DNA from: Wylensekiella montiformis
GTDB lineage: Bacteria; Bacillota; Negativicutes; Selenomonadales; Selenomonadaceae
Assembly (NCBI RefSeq): GCF_009697385.1
Contig: NZ_VUNL01000001.1
Location: 186,001 to 250,000 of the forward strand
Reading direction: 5' to 3'
Length of the DNA: 64,000 nucleotides
The position numbers and the translations under genes were made by a program. Shown one piece after another: positions 1 to 8,652 of the stretch. Under the pieces are notes generated by a model. The model made no database searches. It saw only the letters and a list, made by a program, of their open reading frames with translations, and was not told where the DNA came from. Every line of letters starts with the position of its first letter. Positions within the stretch are counted from its first letter, which is position 1.

Positions 1-1269
1 GAGGAGGGCATCTCCATCATCGTGCAGGAACTCGGCACACTCTCGGGGCTCACCGTCGCGGAGAACATCTTCCTCGGCCACGAAAACCGTTTCGTGAAAT
101 ACGGCATCAAGAACACGCGCGAGATGAACCGGCAGGCGAACGAGCTTTTGAAAAAATACGAGTTCTCCCACATCCGCGCGGAGGAGCAGATCGACGAGTA
201 CAATTTCGAGGACAGAAAGCTCATCGAGATCATCAAAGCGACCTACTTCTCCCCGAAAATCGTCGTCATCGACGAGACGACGACGGCGCTCTCGCAGGAG
301 GGCCGCGAGGAACTCTACAAACAGATGGACCGCATCCGCGCGTCGGGGAACAGCGTCATCTTCATCTCGCACGACCTCGCCGAGGTGCTCGACAAATCCG
401 ACACCATCACCATCATGCGCGACGGCAGCTACATCGACACCGTGAAGAGCAGCGACGTCACCGAGGACGACCTCAAGCGCCTCATGGTCGGTCGCGAGGT
501 CACGGGCGACTACTACCGCACGGACTACGGCGAAAAGGTGTCAGACGAAGTCGTCCTCTCCGTAAAGGACGTCTCCGTGCCGGGTCTCCTCAAAGACATC
601 TCCTTCGACCTGCACAAGGGCGAGATCCTCGGCTTCGGCGGCCTCTCGGAGTCCGGCATGCACGAGATCGGCAAAGCCGTCTTCGGCGCCTCCTACGACC
701 GCACGGGCAGCGTGCAGCTCGCCGACGGCACCGAGATTGATGACATCCCGACCGCCATCGCGCACAGCATCGCCTATACCTCCAAGGATCGCGACAACGA
801 GTCCGTCATCCTCAACCAGAGCATCGAGGACAACATCACGCTCCCCTCGCTGCCGGATCTCGCCGCGGGCCCGCTGCAGTTCCTCAGCGACAAAAAGCTC
901 CGCTCCTTCGCGGAAAAATACGCCGGGCAGATGTCCGTCAAAATGCAGGACGTCGACCAGTTCGTTTCCGACCTCTCCGGCGGCAACAAGCAGAAAGTCG
1001 TGCTCGCGCGCTGGATCGGCAAGGACTCCGACATCCTCGTCCTCGACTCGCCGACACGCGGCATCGACATCAAGGTCAAACAGGACATCTACCAACTGAT
1101 GAACCGCATGCGCAAGAAAAACAAATCCGTCATCATGATCTCCGAGGAACTCATGGAGCTCATCGGCATGTGCGACCGCATCCTCATCATGAAGGACGGC
1201 GCCGTAAACGGCGAGCTCCCGCGCAGCCGGGAGCTCAGCGAGAACATGTTGATTTCCAAGATGGTATAA
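1..1269 (+). CDS. Sugar ABC transporter ATP-binding protein, CUT2 (RbsA/MglA) type, 5' end missing
   Basis: Tandem ATP-binding subunit of a CUT2 monosaccharide importer; it powers the permease encoded next. The reading frame is open from base 1, so the true start and the first Walker A lie upstream of the window. The first domain shows a Walker B with Glu (VVIDETTTAL) and an H-loop (FISHDL), but the expected LSxGxxQ signature reads YNFEDRK. The second domain has a clean signature (LSGGNKQKVVLARW), a degenerate Walker A (GFGGLSESG) as is usual in this family, and Walker B LDSPTRGID with Ser where the catalytic Glu is expected. That leaves one plausible ATPase site. The substrate is unknown because the binding protein is not in the window. 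Codon third positions are nearly all G or C. Confidence 0.93.
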   Translation, partial: EEGISIIVQELGTLSGLTVAENIFLGHENRFVKYGIKNTREMNRQANELLKKYEFSHIRAEEQIDEYNFEDRKLIEIIKATYFSPKIVVIDETTTALSQEGREELYKQMDRIRASGNSVIFISHDLAEVLDKSDTITIMRDGSYIDTVKSSDVTEDDLKRLMVGREVTGDYYRTDYGEKVSDEVVLSVKDVSVPGLLKDISFDLHKGEILGFGGLSESGMHEIGKAVFGASYDRTGSVQLADGTEIDDIPTAIAHSIAYTSKDRDNESVILNQSIEDNITLPSLPDLAAGPLQFLSDKKLRSFAEKYAGQMSVKMQDVDQFVSDLSGGNKQKVVLARWIGKDSDILVLDSPTRGIDIKVKQDIYQLMNRMRKKNKSVIMISEELMELIGMCDRILIMKDGAVNGELPRSRELSENMLISKMV

Positions 1270-1278
1270 GGAGGGTGC

Positions 1279-2253
1279 ATGATGAGTACGAATGAAATAA
1301 AACTTTCCATAGACGAGGAACGCGCCAAAGCAAGGCGCATGAACCAGATCCGGACGTATCTCCCCGTCGTCGGCCTCGTCGCCGTCTTCGTCCTGTTCAT
1401 CTTTCTGACCAACGGCGCCATGATCGCCCCGAGGAACCTCGTCCTGCTGCTGAATCAGGTCTACGTCGTGATGATCGCCGCGATGGGCGTCTTCTTCATC
1501 ATGACGATGGGCGGCCTCGACTTCTCCCAGGGGTCGATCCTCGGCATCTCCTCCATCGTGATCTGTATCCTCTCCCCGCACGGCATCGGCCTCGCCATCC
1601 TCGGCGGCATCGCAGCCGGTGCTGTCATCGGCGCGATCAACGCCTACTTCCACGTCTGCCGCAAAATCGCGTCCTTCATCGTCACGATCTGCACGATGTT
1701 CCTCTTCCGCGGGTTCATCAAATACTTCGCCTCCGACTCGCCGGTTCGCGCGAGCATGGACGTCTACGACTATGACAGCATCGAGTTCAAGCTTGCCTGC
1801 ACCGTCCTCATCGTCCTCGTCGGCTTCCTCGTCTTCCGCTTCACGCCGTTCGGCACCTATCTCAAGGCCATCGGCGCCGGCGAGCGCGGCGCCATGTTCG
1901 CGGGCATCCGCACCGACCGCATGAAATTCTTCATCTATACGCTGGCGGGCGCGCTCACAGGCTTCGCCGCCTTCCTCAACATCGTCAAGAACGGCTCCGC
2001 CACCGCCAACGTCGGCAACCAGCTCGAGACGCAGATCCTCATCGCCCTCGTGCTCGGCGGCATGCCGATCTCCGGCGGCGCGAAGGTGCGCTTCGGCAAC
2101 ATCATCGTCGGCTCGCTCCTCTTCTACGTCCTCTACACCGGCCTCACGATGATCGGCCTCTCGCCGCAGACCCTCCAGCTCATCGAAGGCGTCATCTTCC
2201 TCATCTTCGTCGCCGTCTTCGCCGACAGGAAGGCCCTCAAAGTCATCAAGTAG
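1279..2253 (+). CDS. Sugar ABC transporter permease, CUT2 (RbsC/MglC) type
   Basis: Membrane permease (324 aa) of the BPD_transp_2 family, partner of the ATPase ending 9 bp upstream. A strong AAGGAGGG site sits just before the ATG. Eight to ten hydrophobic segments follow a short charged N-terminus. The family pattern GGLDFSQGS in the first third corresponds to the GGIDLSVGS region of RbsC, and a glycine-rich loop near GGMPISGGAKVRFG fits the conserved cytoplasmic loop that contacts the ATPase. Length and layout fit RbsC/MglC. It is the last gene of the operon; a long hairpin follows. The sugar carried cannot be told from sequence. Confidence 0.92.
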   Translation: MMSTNEIKLSIDEERAKARRMNQIRTYLPVVGLVAVFVLFIFLTNGAMIAPRNLVLLLNQVYVVMIAAMGVFFIMTMGGLDFSQGSILGISSIVICILSPHGIGLAILGGIAAGAVIGAINAYFHVCRKIASFIVTICTMFLFRGFIKYFASDSPVRASMDVYDYDSIEFKLACTVLIVLVGFLVFRFTPFGTYLKAIGAGERGAMFAGIRTDRMKFFIYTLAGALTGFAAFLNIVKNGSATANVGNQLETQILIALVLGGMPISGGAKVRFGNIIVGSLLFYVLYTGLTMIGLSPQTLQLIEGVIFLIFVAVFADRKALKVIK

Positions 2254-2276
2254 GAGGGCAAGACGCTGTAGTTGAC

Positions 2277-2322
2277 GAATAGCACCAGCCTCCGCTCGTG
2301 TGGGCGGAGGCTGGTGCTATTC
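2277..2322 (+). terminator. Perfect 19-bp hairpin closing the sugar ABC operon
   Basis: Arms at 2277-2295 and 2304-2322 are exact reverse complements around an 8-base loop. The T-tract afterwards is weak (ctgttatcc), so it may act as a processing or stability hairpin as well as a terminator. It also marks the left edge of the restriction-modification cassette. Confidence 0.7.
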
Positions 2323-2422
2323 CTGTTATCCGTGGATATCCTTGCCTTTTCGGGAAGAGCTCTCGCAAAAGATAGTTGGTATTCTCGTTAGTTCCTCGTT
2401 CCCATGAATGATGTATGAACTC

Positions 2423-5400
2423 TTATGCAATATCCATAGCATTATTGGTAATTTCCTTGACGGTATCCATTATCGATAGAATGTCGTCTTCACTATCCTG
2501 GCTATCGCCAAATAAATCAACGACATCGCCGAACTTATTGAACGGTTCTTGACCAAGTGTTTCCTGCATATTGTCAATATATCCATTCTTAACGATGTAG
2601 TTGATGACAGTGCGAAGAAAATCCATCTGCTTGGTGTTCAGACGATTGGACTGTAAGAACTTACTGAACAAGCCCTCTACCGTCCGAATGTCAACCCCAA
2701 CGATTTTCCTGACCATCTTCTGGACGGGTAAGTCATGATAGACCTTGCGGTAATCTTCCTCAGAGCCAAGGTCCTGCCATAAAATACGTTCCAACTCCCG
2801 CAACTCTACAGCGGTCAGCTTCAGGTTGGTATACAGCTTATGAATGGCCAGTTGGTCCTTATGTTCCCGCAGATAGCTTTCAGCCTTTTCCTTGTAAGAT
2901 TCTGATACCACCACTGGCTCTATATGCGGAGCAGGCTTCCCTGCCAACTCGTCATCCGTGAAATTGGTATAGTAGATGGGTTGTTCTTCCACCTCGATAT
3001 ATTTGACAATATCCCGCAACTTGCGGCGGGCTGCTTCGATACGCCCCAAGGGAATATTTTCCCAGAACGCTTCCGTAGCCACCCTGTCGATGTAGGGCCT
3101 AACTGCTCTGACCTCTGGGATATTGTTGTATCTAGGGGATTGGAGCTTTTTCACAGTTCTGATTACTGAGCCAACATGGAAGGTCGAATTCTTTTGCAGC
3201 AGGGAATCCAACAACACTGCCAGCATCATATGGTCAAAACGCCGCGTTGCCAATGCGTCGTTATCCGTGTTGCCCATCAGTGGAGCGATTTCTTTCCTTA
3301 CTTCATTAGCCCCATCTTTGGTTAAGCTGGCCAAGACACCAATATCCTGATACTTGTTTACGACCTTTTGCCTCATCTTAACCCGATAGCTTTCGAAGTT
3401 CAGACCAGAAACCCCTTTATACAGGTCGGAAACAAATCGCCTGTAAACATTTTGTTCGTCAGGTTCGGAGTCTACCGTATATTCTCCAATCTTGGACTCT
3501 GCTGCCATCCATTCTTCGAAAGATGTTCCCTCGTCTGCAGAGACGTCCTTAACCTTACCAGATTCATGCAGAATGCTTACAACGTCAGCTTTCAACGCAA
3601 AGATCCGAGAGCTGATAGATGGGGTAGCACCTGGCTCGCTCCCACGGTGCTCCGGCATGCTGAAAAAGGCAAAATTCCCGCCCCAGTCAAAGATACGAAA
3701 TTTCTCCTTATCCTTCCCTTTGCCAAGCAAATCCTTGCATTTACGTGTACCACGGCCAATCATCTGCCAGAACTTACTGTAGGACTGTACAACCTTGAAG
3801 AAGACAAGGTTGACAATAGGCGGAATATCTATACCCGTGTCCAGCTTATCTACCGAAACAGCAATCTGTGGCATCTTCTCAGGAGTGCCAAATTCCAATA
3901 TCAGGTCATCGGCATAAGGGATGCGATAATCAATGATTTGGATAAAGCTATCTCCATATTCTGGATATAGCTTATGAAATCTCTCAACGATGGTCTCAGC
4001 ATGGGTATGATTCTTGGCGAAGATGATGGTCTTTCCCAGCTTGTCCTCGTCCTCCACATATATGCCGTCGGACATTAGTCGCTGCAAAACTTTATCTATG
4101 GTGGGAGCATTGAACACTGTCTTGTTGAACAAATCCGGGCGTATGTCCTTTTTGTTGGTATTCGTACCGTCGTCCTCTTCGTCACCAAAGGTGCGCTCGT
4201 ATTCTTCCTTATCCTCAGGGGACAGCTCATTATACTTCAGCCCCTCCGTCAATAGTCTGGTACTGCAATCTACCGCCTCATAATCAACCAGATAGCCCTG
4301 CTCCACAGCGTCCCTGTAGTCATAGTTATCAGTAGGCTCCCCTTGGGGCAAATCAAAGAAGCCATACGTATCATGGTCCATATCTGCCTTGGGCGTAGCC
4401 GTAAGCCCAAGAAGCATGGCATCAAAATAGGCAAATATATCCTGATACTTGTTGTAGATGCTTCGATGGCTCTCATCTAAGATGATAAGGTCAAAGTACC
4501 CCGGTGTAAAAAGACGGCTGCCATCGTCTTTACGTCGGCTGTCTATGGAATTCAGCATGGTGGGATAAGTAGAGAAGATAATCCGACTGTTTTCCGGGTT
4601 CTCCGCCATCTCACTGTTCTTGTCCTTGTTTGCCAGCACCAGATTGCACAAGGGATAAGTATTGCCGAAGATGTCAGTATAGCTGCTCTTTCCCTGTCGT
4701 ACCAGTGGATTACGGTCAGCCAAGAACAAAATACGGTACGCCCAATCAGAACGAAGCATAATGTCCGAAATACCAGCAGACACACGAGTCTTGCCCGTTC
4801 CAGTAGCCTGCACAATAAGGAATTTCCTTATCTTTTTATCAGCAGCCTCTGCCACAGACTGTATGGCATGGAGCTGGTAAGGCCTGCCAGCTATCTCACT
4901 TTTCGGATGCACTGACGTAAGGGGCTGACGGTTCCGCTGACGCATACGCCTTCGCAGTTCCTCCGGGGTGAAAAACCCCGATACTTTCCGGCGTGGATAG
5001 CCGGAAAGATCATCCAGATAGCAAAACTCGTAGCCATTGGACAGCAAGATAATCGGTCTTCTTCCGTACTGTTTTTCCAGGCAGTCGGCATAAAGTCTGG
5101 CCTGTACGCTTCCATCTTCAACGCCCACGCTGGTTCGTTTTGCTTCCACCACAGCTAAAGGCACATGGGCATCATCATAGAGTACATAATCACAGTAGCC
5201 ATTGCCCTTAGGGCTGCGTTCACTGATGGGCATACCCTGCACGGGCACTTCTACCTCCATGTTCTTGCCAAAGTGCCAGCCAACCTCTGCCAGTGCTTCA
5301 TCTATCAGGTACTTGCGGGTTTCTGCCTCAGTAGCTTTATCCAGACTGTAACGACGATGACTCTGATTCTGACTCTTTTGCTTGGCCAGTTCCCGGCGAA

Positions 5401-6037
5401 GGGCCTCTATCTCAGCATCCTTAGCCGACAACTCCTGACTTTGTTTCTTTAACTTTGTTTGAATCTTAGCCAGTTCCTTCTCCTGCTGGAGCATATTATC
5501 TGCCGTCTTGACCATTTTACGCTCCAAGGCAGCCAGTTTTTGCTGTTCTGTATGGCTCAGGTCTGAAACACTGTCCGGGTTCGGCACCAATGATTCATCA
5601 AAGGCACGATGTTCGGCGTAGTCATCATCTTCGCCATATAGATAGTCCACCCAGTTGCCCACTTGCAAGAGCTGCTTCAGGGCCAGCATACCCTCTGCCT
5701 TGGTGGCCTCTCCTGTATGCACAGCCTTATTGCCGATTTTGGTAATAGCCCACATTTGCTCATATACATCATGATCGGTCACTTCGGCCTTAAACTCCCT
5801 GTCCTTCAGTAAATCCGACAGCTTGGGGTTATATTCCTTGCCATTGTCACCATATATAACGGGCTGACGAATGCCCATAATATTGTAGAGCCATTTTACC
5901 GTAACTTCCAGTGCAGCCCGTGCTTGGGTAGCAGCCAGCATAGGTGATATGCTCATAGCTCGCTCAGCCTGAAGCATAAGGGGAGCGAAGGGTTTGAAGT
6001 TATTTTCCTTTTGCAAGAACGAAAAATTTGAAGTCAT
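2423..6037 (-). CDS. hsdR: Type I restriction enzyme, R (motor/endonuclease) subunit
   Basis: ATP-driven translocase and nuclease of a type I restriction complex; it cuts unmethylated foreign DNA together with HsdM and HsdS. An upstream in-frame GTG exists at 6058, but the ATG at 6037 has GGAGAGGAGG 8 bases ahead, giving 1204 aa. Order: DUF4145-like N-terminal domain (about 1-140), Lys/Gln/Glu-rich coiled coil (about 165-230), PD-(D/E)xK nuclease with D-x(n)-VEAKRT near residue 296, superfamily 2 helicase with Walker A ATGTGKT near 410, DESH box near 520 and TATPK near 547, then a long helical C-terminal region. Last gene of the cassette, 41 bp after hsdS. Base composition is clearly lower in GC than the flanking genes, which suggests transfer. 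Confidence 0.96.
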   Translation of the reverse strand: MTSNFSFLQKENNFKPFAPLMLQAERAMSISPMLAATQARAALEVTVKWLYNIMGIRQPVIYGDNGKEYNPKLSDLLKDREFKAEVTDHDVYEQMWAITKIGNKAVHTGEATKAEGMLALKQLLQVGNWVDYLYGEDDDYAEHRAFDESLVPNPDSVSDLSHTEQQKLAALERKMVKTADNMLQQEKELAKIQTKLKKQSQELSAKDAEIEALRRELAKQKSQNQSHRRYSLDKATEAETRKYLIDEALAEVGWHFGKNMEVEVPVQGMPISERSPKGNGYCDYVLYDDAHVPLAVVEAKRTSVGVEDGSVQARLYADCLEKQYGRRPIILLSNGYEFCYLDDLSGYPRRKVSGFFTPEELRRRMRQRNRQPLTSVHPKSEIAGRPYQLHAIQSVAEAADKKIRKFLIVQATGTGKTRVSAGISDIMLRSDWAYRILFLADRNPLVRQGKSSYTDIFGNTYPLCNLVLANKDKNSEMAENPENSRIIFSTYPTMLNSIDSRRKDDGSRLFTPGYFDLIILDESHRSIYNKYQDIFAYFDAMLLGLTATPKADMDHDTYGFFDLPQGEPTDNYDYRDAVEQGYLVDYEAVDCSTRLLTEGLKYNELSPEDKEEYERTFGDEEDDGTNTNKKDIRPDLFNKTVFNAPTIDKVLQRLMSDGIYVEDEDKLGKTIIFAKNHTHAETIVERFHKLYPEYGDSFIQIIDYRIPYADDLILEFGTPEKMPQIAVSVDKLDTGIDIPPIVNLVFFKVVQSYSKFWQMIGRGTRKCKDLLGKGKDKEKFRIFDWGGNFAFFSMPEHRGSEPGATPSISSRIFALKADVVSILHESGKVKDVSADEGTSFEEWMAAESKIGEYTVDSEPDEQNVYRRFVSDLYKGVSGLNFESYRVKMRQKVVNKYQDIGVLASLTKDGANEVRKEIAPLMGNTDNDALATRRFDHMMLAVLLDSLLQKNSTFHVGSVIRTVKKLQSPRYNNIPEVRAVRPYIDRVATEAFWENIPLGRIEAARRKLRDIVKYIEVEEQPIYYTNFTDDELAGKPAPHIEPVVVSESYKEKAESYLREHKDQLAIHKLYTNLKLTAVELRELERILWQDLGSEEDYRKVYHDLPVQKMVRKIVGVDIRTVEGLFSKFLQSNRLNTKQMDFLRTVINYIVKNGYIDNMQETLGQEPFNKFGDVVDLFGDSQDSEDDILSIMDTVKEITNNAMDIA

Positions 6038-6078
6038 AATCAGTCCTCCTCTCCGCACATAAATATCATATTCGCCTA

Positions 6079-7164
6079 TTAGCCGAAATACTCCTGCAAC
6101 AAAGAGTCTCGCAGCTCCTGAAGGTTATCCATCGACTTTTGGATGGTCAATTTCGATTTGTCGGCCTGTGCTGCGAAGTCGGCGAATTGTTTTTGAAGGT
6201 CGATTGGTGGAAATACGAACTCTATTTCAGAAAGTTGCCCCTTGCTCAAAATTCCTTTTAGTGCCATATTGACACCACTACAAATATAGTCTTTGGATAA
6301 TCTGAATTGCTCGTACATGAAATGTGTATTTTGCTCATTAGGAATTATGGCGTTAATCTGTTGGTTGAATGCTACTTTTCGGTCAGCTATGGCAACATTA
6401 CCGATGGAACGCAAACTACCTGCAATACAAGTCATCAAAATACTTCCAGCCTCCACGGTACGTCCGACTTCCTCACCTTTTTCAGAAAGGTATTCTGTGG
6501 CAGTAGTCAAAATCTTAGCATCCGTGATATTGTCCGATTTTATCCATTCGATATTGCTTCCATAGTATTCCTTCACTTTGCGTGATGGCGTATTACCAGT
6601 TACAATATCACACTTGTCTGCTAATCGAGTTTTCTCCCATCCATGCGTATTAACCACCGGGTCTCCAAACATCTCTACAAATCGTGATTTGACAAGCTCA
6701 TCATACCTGTCGAGTAGAAGTTGATGTTTATTCATCATGCTTGTCAGCAAATCCAGCTGACCAACAATCTCATTCTGTTTATTTACATCATGAACGACAA
6801 TATCGGCTTCTTTCAACCATTTGAAATGTCTGTTATATCCCGTATCAGGAACGTAGACTTTCTGCAAGGCATAATACAAATATTTACAATTTGCTCCAGC
6901 CAGCTTAGGAGCCAAGATTTTAACACCATCAGCACCGATAAAAAAAGGTGTATCCACATATTTCAAAATTCTAGTATGGTCGCCAAATATGATAGCTGGA
7001 ACATCATTAAATATTCCATCATAATTATCAGTATAGCCGCCTATAAACTCCTTCCCTTGGTCAATAACAGGGTATTTCCCTTCAGCTAAATATTCCATAC
7101 GAGGAATCTTGGTGCCCTTTTTTGTCACATCCTCAAATACATCTCCAAAACTATATTTCATCAT
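6079..7164 (-). CDS. hsdS: Type I restriction enzyme, S (specificity) subunit
   Basis: Target-recognition subunit (361 aa) that sets the DNA sequence read by the HsdM and HsdR complexes. Two target-recognition regions are visible: residues about 1-130 and about 165-320. Each is followed by a helical conserved region, the first including LLDRYDELVKSRFVEMFGDP, which is the classic central spacer of HsdS, and the second ending in a coiled coil (LTIQKSMDNLQELRDSLLQEYF). The start overlaps the hsdM stop by 4 bases (ATGA), so translation is probably coupled. This is the most AT-rich gene of the cassette, as expected for a fast-changing specificity gene. Confidence 0.95.
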   Translation of the reverse strand: MMKYSFGDVFEDVTKKGTKIPRMEYLAEGKYPVIDQGKEFIGGYTDNYDGIFNDVPAIIFGDHTRILKYVDTPFFIGADGVKILAPKLAGANCKYLYYALQKVYVPDTGYNRHFKWLKEADIVVHDVNKQNEIVGQLDLLTSMMNKHQLLLDRYDELVKSRFVEMFGDPVVNTHGWEKTRLADKCDIVTGNTPSRKVKEYYGSNIEWIKSDNITDAKILTTATEYLSEKGEEVGRTVEAGSILMTCIAGSLRSIGNVAIADRKVAFNQQINAIIPNEQNTHFMYEQFRLSKDYICSGVNMALKGILSKGQLSEIEFVFPPIDLQKQFADFAAQADKSKLTIQKSMDNLQELRDSLLQEYFG

Positions 7165-8648
7165 TTTAGCATCTCCATAATCTTGGCCAAGTCTATAGCC
7201 ATTTCCTTCTGCAACATTTCGATATCTGCTGTAATAACCTTGGACGGGCGATATACTTTTTGCTCGAAGGCAATCTCCTTGTATTTGTTTATGGAAATAT
7301 CATAATTATTATTTCTAATCTCCTCTACTGGAACAAAGAAGCTCTTATCCTTGCGTGTCCTGTTTTCTTCATCATCTAAATTCTGCCATCTTGCCAAAAT
7401 ATCAGGAATGTCATTTTCTTCCACTTCTGTCCTCTTCACATCAAGAGACAAGCCATCTGCTTCCATATTGTAGAACCAAACCTTATCTGTACCGCCGTGG
7501 CCAGTCTTGGTAAACAATAATATAGCCGTTGCAACTCCAGAGTAGGGCTGAAAGATACCACTTGGCATAGAAATAACCGCCTCTAGCCTATTTTCATCAA
7601 TAATAGCCTTGCGTATCTGTAAAAAATCCCTGTTGGTGCTGAAAGTTACCCCTGCGGGTACAATGACAACGGCTCTGCCACCAATAGACAGGCTACGCAG
7701 GAACCAAGCCAGGAACAGCAGCTCTGTATGCTTTGATTTGGTAATCTTCAGCAGTTCTGGATTCACCTGAGCGTTATCAAGTGTTCCCTTGAAGGGAGGA
7801 TTTGCAAGAACAAGCGTATACTTTTCCTTATCCTCATCCACATTGTCTTTATCTCCGTCTTTGCTTACCCCAAGGCTGTTCTTATAGGCAATATCAGCAC
7901 TGCCCAAGCCATGCAGCATCATGTTCATGGCCCCGATGCGTAGCATGGTGGTGTCGTTGTCAAAACCATGGAACATTTCGTGCTTGTAGTGACGCAGAAA
8001 TCCTTCATCATAGAATGAGTCTTTGAATTTGGCATGCATATACTCCGAGGCAGCAACCAGGAAGCCAGCACTGCCCATAGCCGGGTCTACGATAATATCC
8101 GTAGGCTGAGGATTCGCCATGGCCACCATCATCTTGATAATCTGCCTTGGGGTGCGGAACTGGCCATTGATCTTGGAAGCCCCCATCTTTGAAAGCATAT
8201 ATTCGTAGAGGTCGCCTTTGCTGTCCTCATCTTTCAGCTCCAAATCGTTAATGTCCCGCATGATTATTTCAAAAGCCAAAGCTGTTGGTATCTTGAACAC
8301 GGCTTTCTTCATGTAACGAGCATAAGCCGAATCTTCATCATCATTCAGAGCAATAAGCCAGGGAAAAACCTTTTCTTGAAATAATTTGAACCGGTCTTCC
8401 GTATTACTCATATCCATCAGCTTTTGCCAGCGATAATCCTGTTCTTCTTTCGTAACAAACACCTTTGGTACATAGTTTTCTCCTACCATGCGGGCCCTTT
8501 TCTCCCGTCTTGTTTCCAGTTCATCCAGCTGACGCAGGAAAACCAGATAGTTGAACTGTTCCATGACATCAGAAGGAATGGCTATACCATTGCTATGAAA
8601 ATCCAGCCAAATTTTATCAACCTTACTTCTCTGCTCTGTAGTAATCAT
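7161..8648 (-). CDS. hsdM: Type I DNA methyltransferase, M subunit
   Basis: N6-adenine methyltransferase (495 aa) that protects host sites as part of HsdM2S. An N-terminal helical HsdM_N domain (about 1-140) precedes the Rossmann methylase domain. AdoMet motif I reads DPAMGSAGF near residue 190 and catalytic motif IV reads NPPF near 284; both are intact. A good site (GGAAGGAG) precedes the ATG, lying inside the end of the upstream methylase-fusion gene, only 4 bp away. It is the only catalytically complete methylase in the cassette, so methylation should depend on it. Confidence 0.96.
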   Translation of the reverse strand: MITTEQRSKVDKIWLDFHSNGIAIPSDVMEQFNYLVFLRQLDELETRREKRARMVGENYVPKVFVTKEEQDYRWQKLMDMSNTEDRFKLFQEKVFPWLIALNDDEDSAYARYMKKAVFKIPTALAFEIIMRDINDLELKDEDSKGDLYEYMLSKMGASKINGQFRTPRQIIKMMVAMANPQPTDIIVDPAMGSAGFLVAASEYMHAKFKDSFYDEGFLRHYKHEMFHGFDNDTTMLRIGAMNMMLHGLGSADIAYKNSLGVSKDGDKDNVDEDKEKYTLVLANPPFKGTLDNAQVNPELLKITKSKHTELLFLAWFLRSLSIGGRAVVIVPAGVTFSTNRDFLQIRKAIIDENRLEAVISMPSGIFQPYSGVATAILLFTKTGHGGTDKVWFYNMEADGLSLDVKRTEVEENDIPDILARWQNLDDEENRTRKDKSFFVPVEEIRNNNYDISINKYKEIAFEQKVYRPSKVITADIEMLQKEMAIDLAKIMEMLK

Positions 8649-8652
8649 TCTA

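Noticed and set aside
541-1653. Minus-strand frame of 370 codons opposite the ABC genes
   Set aside because: Same cause: antisense shadow of GC-rich third positions, with an acidic repetitive translation and no ribosome site.
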